Assembly (NCBI GenBank): GCA_964036275.1
Contig: OZ038435.1
Location: forward strand, 5,421,180-5,485,179
Reading direction: 5' to 3'
Source of the DNA: Litoditis marina
Taxonomy: Eukaryota; Nematoda; Chromadorea; Rhabditida; Rhabditidae
DNA length: 64,000 nt
The position numbers and the translations under genes were made by a program. Numbering within the stretch: position 1 is the stretch's first letter; the number at the start of each line of letters is the position of its first letter. The notes under the pieces are model-generated. The model was not told the DNA's origin. It saw nothing but the letters and a program-made list of their open reading frames with translations, and searched no databases. Below are positions 24,481-38,145 of this stretch, piece after piece.

Positions 24481-24553
<73 letters not shown>

Positions 24554-27500
24554 ATTTGTCATCACATGTCGAACAAAATGATAGTTGAAAAAAACTAAAC
24601 CGGTTCGGTTTCAATTCTAAAAATAGACATGTAGTTTGTATGGTCGTTTTCAACAGAATGAAACAACAAGCCCCGCCGAGCCTCGACTCGACCACAAAAC
24701 AGGGTTCAAAACCTACCTGACGCCTAAGTGTTTCTCAGGCATGTTGGAGAAGGTTCCTATAGCAGATCGGCACATTCGACTGAAACAGTTGATGGGTATA
24801 GCATTTCAAAAAACTACTTCTGGCAATAAGTTAACGTAGAATGTTACAAATATAATACATGTCCAAGTTTTTCAATCCTAATGTGAACGTAACGAATGAG
24901 TGTTTTTACTGCTTATAATCAGTAAACACTATACAACTATACATGATTTCAGGAAAGCAGCACGGAAATATTTAATTTTCGGTAAACGGTTCTCTGTTTC
25001 ATCATTACTATTATCTTACTAACCAATCAAATGTATCGGCCACACCAGCTGAATCGGTACTGGTGTACATGTCCTCGGTCCCGTCTCCCTGCTCTCTCGA
25101 GCTGCAACTTCTCAAACATAAGAATTCAGTTATGAAAAAGCTGATTTCCACTGATTACACACAATTATCCCCTCAGAAACAAACTGGGTCGAAGGAAAAA
25201 TGGTCCCGAAAGTAGTTCAAAAAATACAATTGAAAACTTTATATAGGTGAACCTGAACCGAATGAGCATGAATGCAGAAAACGCCAGAGAAAGTGTCTTT
25301 TCTGGCGACGTGGCATTACTAGAAGTAAATTGAATAGTCACACAAGATAAGCATTCTAATGAGTAATCGTGCACTTTGATATTGCACGTTTCTGAGTTCT
25401 GCGCTGTTTAACAGGTTTCACATGACCGTGCAATCGACTAACAGTGTACAAGAAGTTGCCTGAGCAGCTGGCTGAGTAGTTCCATTGAGAATTGGCTTAC
25501 CCGCGACTGATTCAGTGCGCGTCGACGTAGAACAATGATAAATTTTCACACGTTCCGACAGCACTTCCAATAACGCAAAACCTGATTGGGCCATAAGCTC
25601 AGCAAGGCATCAAACTGCGAACTCAGTAGATTAGACCCACATGTACCGTTTAAGCCTGAAAATTCCGTATCCCTCACCTGCCGGGAATACCGCTTCCGCC
25701 CACTTGTAGATGCAGCGACGTCTGTTCGCATTGATCCATCATGTGCCGTTTCTCTTCTGGTGACGTCATCCGGTCAACGCCCCGCACAATCGACGTCTGC
25801 ATCGAACGATCAGCGTTCTCAATCGAGTCAGCCTATAAATAAAGTATTAACTCATAATACATGGAATAACGCGATCAAACTGCAAACACAGCGGAATAGG
25901 GCAACACATCTTAAATGATTGCTTATATCGTAGCATGACTCCATGTTTGGTGTTTTCTAGATGTACAATAGAACTGCAGCTCCTAAATTATGGTCTATGA
26001 TTCATCAAAGCATTCTAGTCTGTTCTGTTCTAAATACACAATAAACTCATGGTAACCCCGAATCTCATTCATTACCTAGTCAAATTCAGGGAGTGTACAG
26101 TCACAACTTTTTTTCTTTCCGAGAAAAAAATCCTAATTATTCTCAAACGTCTCAATATAAAACTGTCTCACCAAATCATAAGTTCAATTTCCTACCGAAT
26201 TGGTCCGCATTGTCTTGTCGACGAGTACCCTGACAATTGGTGACGTCATCCGGTGTGCCAGTTGTGGAGATGTTTGCATTGAACGTTCCTGGCCCTTCTC
26301 ATTCTCTTAAAAGGTAAAATTTGTCTAATTCATCAAAATCAATTCCATTCAGTGTTTCCGATTCTAGTTTGACTTTTGAACATACTAACCAAAAAGACAG
26401 CTAGATTTCCGGATTGCTTTTTTTCGTTGAACACTTTTACATCTTAGGCATCATTTTACGCGTTCCGTTTTTTTTCTCAGTTCAATTGCTTTTATGTGAA
26501 CTTTGAACCTAATTATACCTTTGAGGGAGGTCTCGTTATCACTGTGGGAGGTCCCCAGCGTCATGGTCTGCAGAGGACCGCGAGTCGTTGTCGCGGTGGC
26601 CACCGAGTGGGCGGGGCATAGCGGGATTGGTGACGTCATCTGATCTCTTCTCGTCGGAGTGGCTAGTGACGTCATCATCGATCGATCGACCTCTGAGGAC
26701 CTTGAATAACACACACCTATTAGAAAGCAGAAAGCAAAGTTTATCACGATAGAATAGTTCGAATAATTAAAGTGAACCCGCTACAGAAGGTATGAAGTTA
26801 CGGTATAATGGGATATATTTTAGGTATTTCAAATTTTGGTGATGTTTATTAGGAGTTTATCATGGAAACAGACTATAATAAGTGGCTAAAACTTCGTTCT
26901 AGTTTGATCTTGTTGCACGTCATAATTCATGATTTTCACCCGGAACCAAAGAGATCAAACTACAAACACAGCGGGATGGACAAGCAGACATCGTCTACAT
27001 TCCATTTGAGTGACGCTAACCATGTTAACCAATTTGAGGGAGAGCTACCAGTTTCCCTCAATAACCCAGTTCATTATAAAATAGATTCAAGCTTGCTAAC
27101 ACATCAATAACTCATGGTTGAAAATAGAGAATTGGTACTCCAGAACGAATGAACACAAAAAACAGTTTATTCAAAGGCTTGTAGTTCGTACCTTGACGTC
27201 TCCATACTAATTTCCAGCAGTCTGTCTGCTTCTGTCTCTACCGTTCGCGACTGGACAAATCTCACGTCAGCATCCACTCCGCGAGACTGCAACAAGTATT
27301 GATTGATTTCTGAGGCAATCAATAAACAAATGTGAATACGTAATAAATGGTTTGCTCAGAGGCACTGTGCATCTCGGTCTGAACTGTTGAGTTTGTAGTG
27401 TGATCCCACAGATTTAAGTCAAAAATCGAAAACTGAGCCCATGCGTACCGAACAAACTGCAAGTCATAGGTCATATATGGCAGGGCATAGGAAACATTGA

Positions 27501-30500
27501 AATGTTTATATTGGAGTGACTTTTCAATATTTTTTTAGGCTCCACATGTTATTCAGTATTACTTCTATTAAGAACTGTTAGAACTTACCTGTACACTTTG
27601 TGGCGCGGGATTAGTTCCCTGGTCGTGTTGGTAGTGGTTGTTCGTATTCACACCACAGGCCTAAAACTCTCTTTGTTACAAATCTTGAAAACAATGTAGA
27701 ATGCACATCAAACAAGGATAAATTGTTCACATTGGTTGACAACGCTACTCTACTAGAAATACTAGGAAAAGTTGATGGATATCTCGGAAGTTCGCTGTTT
27801 TCTACAACTGTAGGTTTGCCATTCGTTTGAAAAACTTTATGTTGTAGAATATCATTATGTTTTCATCATCTATGTTTGTATTCCATATTCTTACTGTTCC
27901 GTAGCTTTATTTCTGCTTCAAATCATGAAAGGAATTCGTTCAACTCACCACGGTCTGTTTCTGGAGCGTCTTTTCTGTTTCCATACTTCTGCTCATCACA
28001 CCGAGTACTTCCGTCAGAATCTCCTTGTCCTGAACAAACAATATGCTGAAAGTAATCTGAATCAACATGTATAACGTGAAAGAACCTCAGAAGAAAACTG
28101 AAACACAAATGTACTTTTCACACAACGGACCGGAAATGTTTGCTACTCGCGATCTTTGATTTCTATTAACGGGTCGCTCGGAAAATCGTAGACGAGAAAC
28201 GTTATCGTCATCCCTATTACTCTCACCAAACTACATTTCAGATATTGTAACTTTCTATATAGTGAGTGCCAAATTTATAAATTTCTGTCTCTCGCCGGAA
28301 TCGAACCTGCGAGCAAAAGTTTGCTAGCAGGTCGCCAACCACTGCGCTATTAGAGCAGATAACATACAAGCTTTGGAATCAAAGACATGAGTGCGTACAC
28401 AGCGGAAATTAAGATATACAGTACCCTCCCGCCTTTCCGTTGGCGACGACTATAACTACCATTCAACTACAACCCAGATGTAGTTACTCCTGTTACTGTG
28501 ATCAAACTACACATGTCTCTATGCTAACGTCAGACTACAACTTCGATAATCGTATTCCTACAAGTACCCCCCCATTCAGTTGAGATTACCGTGAACTCGC
28601 GACAGTCTCTGAACTGCTCCTCCTCATCCGATATCTGGCGAGGCGGCGAGTTCGGCCACGACGTTGCCATGCTTCTTTCCACCAGCACGGGACGAACGCG
28701 CTGGTTCTGAAACTTAGAATTGATTGATGCGAATAAAATCGAGTGTTGAATCATATTTGAACTCAAAAGTAGAGAAAGAAACGGAAGCAAAATAATTCCT
28801 CTATAGTTCCAAGCAAAACGTATAGTTAAAGAATCCGTCCCGCTCTAATTTTGACTTGTGAGTTAACAATCTGACCTTTTGGCAAATAAAAAACCATTAT
28901 CAAAAATATATATTTTTATATCTCTATCTCGCTTCGTTTTCTCAGAAAAGCGGCTTACGTAATGACACCGATGGGGGAGTTGCGTACGGGGTATGCTCAA
29001 AATAGCCTATAAAAGTACAAAAATATTTTTAAAACGTTCTATAATATACGACAACACGATTAAAAACTAAAAACTGAAGATAACTCGAAACGTAAACGAA
29101 CCAAGTCAAGTTGCGTCACAGTGAAAATGTTCATGTGCTCTTTTTTATTGCTCGATGTTATGCAAATTTTGCGAACTTTTAATCAGAAAGTTTTTTCATG
29201 GTCTGTGGGAAGACATTGAGACTCAGATTATAGCGGAACGGTTTTCTTAATCATATCAGTTTGTTCGCATACTTTTGTTCAAGGAGATGTCGTGCCTAGT
29301 TGTTTGTGATGAGGTAATGGTGGTCAAATATCATGAAAAGTAGTGAAGAAGTAATGAAATCGAAACCCAGCATTCTGTGAAAGTCTAAGCAGAAGCTTGA
29401 AAAAGTTTCTTTCATACTTAAAAAAAATAACAAATTATGGTTCCAACCTGCAGCGATGCCAGCCGAAGTACGATTTCGTCCAATTGAAATTGGGCAATGT
29501 CCGTTTGCACAATCTGCTCAGACTGATCTACCTAAACGAAGACAAAACTGAAATTGCTCAAAATAAATCTCCAACTCTCAGCGCTCTTTTGACGCCAACA
29601 ACACCTTCACACAACACTCAGTGATACGGGAGAAAAAGAAAGATTTTATTGTTTTGTATTGAATCACACGTTTCACGTGTATCAAAAAGTTCTGTGTAAA
29701 ATTATGAAATTCCAGTTTTTTCGCGAATAATACATTATGCTTTTAACCCGTTTTACGCGTGTCGAGCTCTGAACGGGATGCGCATATTTGCGAAATAACA
29801 TAGCACACATGTGTGACGTGTCTGTGTTGATGTGAAAACAATGTATACTTTCAGTCAGTTTTACAGTCACGTGAAACATGTTAAACACATCAGAACTCAG
29901 AAACGTACAATGACAAAAGTGTACGATTTCTCATTAGAACTTTAACTTTACGTGACTATTCAACTCACTTCTAGTATAACTTACCTTCTGCCTTTTTGCG
30001 AAATCGTGATCGTGCGTACAGGCTTCACAATGCCCCATTCGGTGTATCTTATCGATCAACTTCCGACCATTCACACTAAAGTTGAATATTGAATGAACAT
30101 ATACAATCGAACAATGCATTGCTATAGTTCATTACACGCTACAGAATAGAATAAGAAGGTATTTCGCGATAATATAATAATCTAAGGACCATGTAAAATC
30201 TGTGGAATATTGAACGCTGAAAACTTCACTCTGTCCCTAACTAACTCTCTCAGGTCAACCTGAATTTTTATGTTTTTTTTGTGTACCTGACTGAATCTAG
30301 AGGCAAACTGGTGGCATCCGAGATAGAATCATGGTCATCTGCTTCAATTTCCCTCAATGGAATAACCTCGTGGTACGACATGGACTCTTGCCTGAAAATA
30401 CAATGGTCTACTTGTGAAAATCCTCGATAGCAATAAGTTCATTTACCTGGGGAAAGGTTTTCCACCTCCATCTCTGTGGAACTTTGAAGAAAAAACTCTG

Positions 30501-33500
30501 AGTAAACTGTGAAAGTTTAGATTTTCTAGACTTATCTACCAGAACTGCTTCAATCGCGGTTATATAGTGTCGTTTGCAGTCCTTTCTCACTATTCTGTTG
30601 TCAACCAATGAGGAATCAGTGTTACAATTTCTTAACACACGTCATACTCGTTCTACAGTTTTCGGAAAACACTGGTATCAAACTTCGAACACAGCGGAGG
30701 ACTTTAACATACATCGCTCAGGCTTGTTTTGAAAATAGTGCACCCTATATAAAATCAGTGATAATCAGTGATTGTAAAATCAGTGATACTAATTGGTTCT
30801 TTCCGAGAGGGGCCGAGTGGTCGACTGGTTGTGTGCGCGCTAGCACTCAAAACACCATGGTTCGATTCCACTCGGCGCGGTATCTTCATGGCGGACCGCA
30901 TGAGCTGGTAATAAAGCTCACCCATGCCTAGTTTCTCTTCTACGGACCCCACCCCTCTACGGATACTTCTATGTGATCACTTGTCTTGGTTGTATTGAAA
31001 TGAATAAAGAGTGTTAAAAATGTGGAATTCAATAGGTAAGGATATTGGACAATTGAAAAGTATTGAGCGATTTAAGACGTATTTGGATGTTATTGACATT
31101 GCCGTCCTATTCCAACATGTTCCATTTTCACTGCAATAGTTTAGATGCGAGTCAACTGAAATGCTAAAAAGCTCCCCATGACCTGAAGATGGAAGAGTTA
31201 TGCTTCCATCCCTTTGGGGTTTTCAGTTTATTCCTATTTCACGGAAGATTATTACTATGTGCTATTACTTGAAGGAATAAATATTATTATTATATCAACC
31301 TACTTCGACCATTGTGTCTGCTGATTGAGCGGAACTGCTGACAGCGTCATCGGGTCGCACGCCATGCTCTGAAAGGTATTGACTATTTCTACTATTCATT
31401 CTAATTTGAAGTGAGCCTGGGCAGTTTTGTATTTTGTTGGCCGATAATCGAGAAATCAGTACTAGTGAGCTAGTCAATCACGCCAAACTAAATTCGGAAA
31501 AAGTTACAGTTTCGCGTTTTCCCCATACTTCTGATAGAATGCAGTAGTAACCTGTGCCGATAGTTCCACTTGTGTTGCCATTCCCTTGCCGTGTGCCAAA
31601 TCAGTTTGAATGTTCTTGTTCGTCGCCTCGTTCACAATGCGCTCAAACTGTTCGGCCTGAAACATTTCGAATGATGAAAGTAAATCCCAAAACTGATTTG
31701 TAGTTTGATTTTGAAAACTAAACTGTTACCAGGCGATAAATAATCGACTCTGTTTGTAATTTGGATTAAAACCTTCCTGTACAACTCCACGACAAAATCA
31801 CTGTTTTCAATGAAGAATGAAATCCAACTCAGCATAGTAAAATAATGAAAATTAATGATACATAAGAGTAAGTTTTTCGAGATTGAAACTATTTTGGTGA
31901 TGTGCACTTTGCGACGAAACAACTGTGCAAAACTATTCGATGACATAGTGGGAGTGACACTATCTTCGTTGTTGTTTGATCTTTAAAACCCTATGACTTC
32001 TTACTTTTTACTCGACAGCAACCGGATCCAACTAGAATTACATCGGTATAGGACAATACACACCGTATGAGCCGGCTTTAGAGAAAGCGAAACTCATAAC
32101 CTATAACCATATAACCAACCCTATGCTCGACATCTTCTATCTGCTTCTCGGGTATGAAGTTGGAGGCAATCTTGGCCATGAGCCCCTCCTTGTTGAGCAC
32201 ATTTTGCCATAGAGCACCCTTCTCTACGGGGCGCCCTTCCTCCAGGGCCTGTTCGGCTTCGCGCTGAAAAATAAATACGGAATTCGAACAGAGTGATACA
32301 TAACAAGAGTAAATATTAATAATGAATTAAGATAATGAGAAAGTGAAAGATAGAATATTTAAACCGAAACTTGCAAACATGACTTAGAGAGAAGATTACT
32401 TGATTTGAGTGGTTACATCTGGGGCAGAGGTGAAAAGTACCACTTTTCTCAAGAAAATATTCTTCATCACATATAATGATTCCATTCACTTACCTTCAAT
32501 CTGATCTTCAAGTTATAGATCCATTCTTCGAATCTTATCTGGATAACCGATATCAACATGGTGACCAGGACAAGACCACCCAAGACGAGAAAGAACATCA
32601 ACAGCAGCATGTGCGGGTAGTCCGGCACTACGTCACCTGAAGGAAACACGTACAATTTGACATTGTACACTTTAGAAAAATTCTGTTTTTTTTTCAGCAA
32701 AGGGACAATTGATAAACATTGTTGTAACATGAACAGTGCGTGTGTGTATGAGCAATCGTTTTTGCGTTCACTTTCTCAGAATGAGAATGTTGAATTTTGA
32801 AAATTGTTCACATTCGATGCTGAGTTTGAGATACAGTTTTGCACGCGTCCAAAAGCACATAATTAAAAAAACATCAGTTACGCAGTAGTATAATGAAAAT
32901 ATTATTTTAATAGGTCCCCACCAAACTTACCGAGACCAATTGTAGAGAGTGATATGAAGAAGAAGTAGAGAGACGTGGAAAATGTCCATCTTTTCTCCCA
33001 AATGAGAAAGAGAGCGGCGCACGCACAAATCCAGCAGACGCACATCAGGAAGGCCAACCATACAGGAATCGTACTGGAAACAATAATCGGGTAACGATAG
33101 TTGAAGAAAGTGACCAAATCTCTGATGTAGCTTCAGTCTTTAACATACGCCCCTAGCTGCGAAGTTGAGTGATGTTCGAGATGAAACTACTTTATCTGTT
33201 TCCACACCTATAAAGCTTCCCAGCAAGGTTACACAGCGAGTAATGGAAATACCCTGTTCTTCCGCCTTCATTATGAAAGTAAAAACTAGTTTTACAAGCT
33301 CAGTAATTCTTGGAAAAAAAGTACAGATTGTTACATTGAAGAGTTGTTACCTGGAGTGTACAAATTCGTCCTTTTCCTCTTCTTCACCCTCCACGGGCGG
33401 TCGGTCAGGTACATTTGCCTCCAAGTCGGCTACTCTTCTGAAAAAAAACCGATTTAGCATAACTTTGTTTGTCTCCGACCCGTTCTATATCTCACATTTC

Positions 33501-36500
33501 GTTGTACTTTGTAGTATGATCTTGCATCAAAACTAATCATTTTATCGAATTCTTAATTTTCGATTTCACGAACAACTCGTCATTGTATTTTGGCGTCGAT
33601 ACACGCATGAATTACAAATCCTAACCAAAATGCAATGAGATCGAACTACAAACACAGCGAAATAGTACCACACGTGGGAACCCTATCACGAAATTTAATG
33701 AATTCACTCACTCTCCCTTCTGCGTCAGTTTCCGTTTCGTCTTTTTGCCGGCTTCTTTGATGTGTTTCTTGTACTTTTGCCACCATCTGGTCACGCAGTT
33801 GGTCAGTAGAGTGTTCCCCTTGGAGAGGATGGTCAACACCAGTGGAATGCCTAGAAATCTTATTGTGAAACTGTTTTTAGAACTAATAATATATCAGGTT
33901 ATTTTATTTGAATACCACCATCCTAATAATATACTGTCAATTGCACAGTGACGTGAAACATGTTCAACACAGCAGAACTAAGAAACCCAATGACAAAGTC
34001 CACCATGCCTCATACTTTACGTGAATATTGAATTGAAAGTTCTAGTATACTATATTGAATTCACGCTCAGTACCGATCTTTAGCACACAATGTATAGTTC
34101 GTTTCACCAGTCAATGTCCTTCTACAGTGATCTGTAAAGTATTCAGAAGGCTTTTTCTAATGTAGAAATCATTATTTTGGTTTCAAACTTTCAAAATTTG
34201 TAGAAGTGAAAGTAGAGAACAGAATAACAACATTTGAAATCATTCCAAACAAATCAAACTACTCAAAGTTGACCTGGAAGTTTGCGCAGATTACTGTAGA
34301 GGGTTATAAGTGCGTGGAACAGACTATAGCTAATATGAAGTTTGGTTAGAAAAGTTACGACAAAACCAGTCCAGGAAAAGAGGGAAGCAATGGCCTATCG
34401 ATATTTTTGTTATTCACATTACAAACTTGACTAACAAGACTATTTATTCTGTTTATTCTTTCCAGAATCACCAAAAACGCACCAAAAAGTGCATAGACCA
34501 CAGAAGCTGCTCTTCCATAATTCGTGTGCGGCACAATGTTACCGTAACCTGGAAACAAGTTTATCACTTATTTTCGTGAATAGATAGAACTCAAAAGTCT
34601 AAACCAAATTACAAATATACACTCAGTACAAAACACTTTGATCGAGCACGAAAGTATTGTACTGCTTTCATCCGTGTTTCTGTAGATTAAGACAAACCTG
34701 ATTTTTTTATGACTGACATAATGCACATTTGAACGCAGTTATACTCAAATCAAACTACAAACTGTTTGTGAACGTTAGGTCAGACAACTAGTACAGTTCG
34801 GTTATGATGAAAATTAGATTCTAAAGTACCAGGAAAACATATGCTACAAGTGAGATGGAAAAATTCCAATGTGTACTTTGTCATCATGCGCTCTCGAATT
34901 ATAAGCTGTACCACCCGATTCCCGCCAAAAAGCATACCAAACCAACCTATGGTTGTGATGATGGTGCCCACATAAAACAGTGCTCCGAGCATATCCCACT
35001 CGAGTGCCTCCGGCAACTTCACCCGGTGCAACTCTTGCTCGTACCAAAGTAAAATGTCCCTGAAAACCATTTTGCTATTATATATATATACGCAAATCCC
35101 GAGTTCTCACACAAATCTCACACGATTTGTTTCTAGCATTAATGCGAGCCAACGAGACATTTATACTAGAACTAAATGGGATAATCGCGTGAACTGTAAA
35201 TTAGAGAAACACGAGCAGTTGTTCAAGTTACAATTGAATGATGTAAAATTGTGATGTGCATAACATGTTCCACGTGAGTTGTTGAGCAGAAGCCTAGTTG
35301 TGGTAGACAGTTTCTCCAAGTCGGTTGGGTGGCTAAGTTGTCTTTGAGAAGCGTTCTAACCGAATAATTTGGATAAAGTTCACACCATTCCTACTGAGGC
35401 TCACAGTAACCTTACAAACTTTCCGAAGGCTGTTGTGAAACTGAAAACTCATGCAAAATGCTCTAGTATCACTTTACCTGAGAAGGAGAATGAGGTACAG
35501 AAATCCTCAACTTCTCCGATCAAAAGTAAGTGAGAAAAACGGCTTGGAAAATTTGAAATCCTACTGTAGGAGTCTCAGTAGGAATGGAAAAGACCGTACT
35601 TCACCTTGGACTGAGCTCCTCTTCCCGATAGCCTATATTCCGTATCAACTTGTGTATAGTGTCGTTTCTCAACCGATTCAAATTCAACTGTTCTTCCCTG
35701 AAATATGCTTTGAATTTATATTTGCACCTTTTCCAATTTACCGAATTGCTTCAAAATTACAATATTTGAACACAGCTGGAAGAAAAACAGGGATTTCTGC
35801 TAATGACTGCAGACAGAAATAATTTTCAATTATTCTATTTGCCAATCAATGAGTCGTTAGTAAAGTTTTGAAAAGAATTTTCCCTGCGTTAGTAAAATGA
35901 AAGTTGATCAATCCGAAAAGTTAAACTCACATCTTTAGAATCTTTTCATTGTCGTGCTCAATCACTTTGAACATCCAGGCCCCCAATAGTGCGTAAAGTA
36001 TCAAAATAATAGGAGCAGAGAAATTTCGACCATGAAACTTGTCATAGTAATATTTTACCTGCAAATATATATAATTTTATATTACAAATACTCGCATGTC
36101 CTAGCTCACTTAGGATCTTTTCGTCCATCCCGAACAGCCGACCGCGTAGTCTAATGGATAGCGCGCCTGACTCTGGCCCACAGGGCTCGGGTTCGAGTCC
36201 GGCCTAGACCGTTGAGGATGCAATTTGCTACTTCTGAAGTATAATGTCGACCACACTCTTAACCATTTCTGAGGTCTATCTTTTGCATTTATTCACTTAT
36301 ATTTTCGCACATTTTTTAGTTAAAGAGAACAAAAACCACTTTGATGTCTGTGCTATCGAATAATGAATCACATTAAATTTTAGAAATGACAGGCGCTGCA
36401 TTTTCCTGTTATTTACTTTTCTAGAATGTTATCGGCCACATAGAAGTCTCACCACCAACCAACCGCATAGCCTACTGGTTAGCGCGCCTAACTCTACCTG

Positions 36501-38108
36501 GAAGGGCTGGGGTTCGATCCCCCTCTAGACCGTTGAGGATGCAATTCGCTACTTCTGAAGTAAAATGTAGACCACACTCTTAACCATTTCTGAGGTCTAC
36601 CTTTTGCATTTGTTCTCTTATATTATTGGCACAAATTGTTTGTTAAACAGTACAATACTCATGTGAGGGATGAAATTTCAGAAAGAAAGTATGATAATTA
36701 ACGTACTCTCCTTCTTTGATAATAGACTGTACTACCAAAGTACCCTACAATCCTGTTAGTCTTTGACATCAAGTATAACTCTTCCTCATTTTGACCTTAA
36801 TAATGCGGTTTTATCTCTTCAACTGAAAGTTTTATTTTATAAAAAAACGCTCACCTTCCCAAAGAATGATTTTGGTGGCGGTCCATGAACGGGCGCTCGC
36901 GTATGCGAGATGGTGCTCCCGCGGTGCGGATTCAACATCTGGAGCCAAAATTTTAGTTTAATAAAAAACAACTTTCAAAACTTCTTTTGATGCTCACAGG
37001 TAGTATAAAGTATGAAAAATAGAAAAAGAGTATAGTAAATATAGTATAGTATATGAGTCAATGAGCACATCATTGAGAATACGTAGAGCTGTGCAGACCT
37101 GAGGAGATAAAAAGTTTTAAAAAACGTAGTCGACTATTTTGACTATGAGTATACTTCAATCAATGCTTGTTTTCACACGATGACGTTAACAAATTGTTAT
37201 TGATAAAGGTTTTCGTGGTTGTTTTCATTTCCTATGTCACAGGGACAGGGATCTTTGGAACGGGTTGTCACAATAAGAAGTTTGCGAGTACTCTCCACGT
37301 GAAACTTGTTGGAGAACATTTCACAAGTCGATTAGAGGCAAAGATTGTGTTTCATAGAAGTGATTTGCTGGTTTATACCAAAAATAAATGAAATAGTTCT
37401 GGATGGTTCTTTAGTGTTAATTGAGAGAAAATCAATCTAGAGTGAATGAAGAGGGTTTATAGTTTCGAAACTAGAATAAATTACAAACAAATGTAAAACA
37501 ATTCGTAGCCTTCACCAGTAATAAATATAGTTAGCCAATGAAGCATGAAAGATTTTTTTGACAATTTTAAAAAACCATTGTTTTTATCTGAGAGCAGACT
37601 ATAGCTTCCAGCCTGGTTCTTTCTAGTCATTAATTTCAGAGACAGCTGCCTAGGTAGAGTGTGATACTAGACAATCATTTCATTCTATTGTTGATACAAG
37701 GACTACTCGAAAAAATGAAGGATCTAACTTTTGAGAAAAATAAACAGATGGTTTCAGTAGAATGAGGTACATTCTGTATAACCGCCTAAATTGGTGTCTT
37801 ACCGACTAGCAGCCGGTTGGGTCCAAATCAGAACTGCTAAGCTGTCTTAGAGAAAACTATCTCAATTATCTACTCTAATTGTGGCAGAAGAATTCAAATC
37901 AAGACTATTTGAAACTTTGAGGACGCAGTAGCAAGAAAACAAGGAAGTCAATGTTGAAAGATAAACTGAGATGTTGGAAAAAGTTGAAACGCTCACGTGT
38001 CTCGGCTCGAGTGGATCCAATGATGAAAAACAGTCTTTTGAGTTGAGGGAAGTTTTTCCAGACTGCGGTGACAGTGGGCGGGAAGATCTGCAATTTAAAG
38101 TTCGGAAG

Positions 38109-38145
<37 letters not shown>

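Noticed and set aside
23183..24598. Two long Ser/Leu-rich open frames of about 460-470 codons
   Set aside because: They are translations of the CT microsatellite, which has no stop codon in any CT-only frame. No coding evidence.
31295..31477. Channel exon read in the ORF frame HGVRPDDAVSSSAQ
   Set aside because: That frame ends out of phase with the next exon; the frame beginning SMACDPMTLSAVP joins both neighbours correctly.
36138..36215. Functional tRNA gene
   Set aside because: Box A and box B are good, but the T stem and acceptor do not pair and the same sequence plus a non-tRNA tail is repeated 320 bp away, so a SINE is the better explanation.
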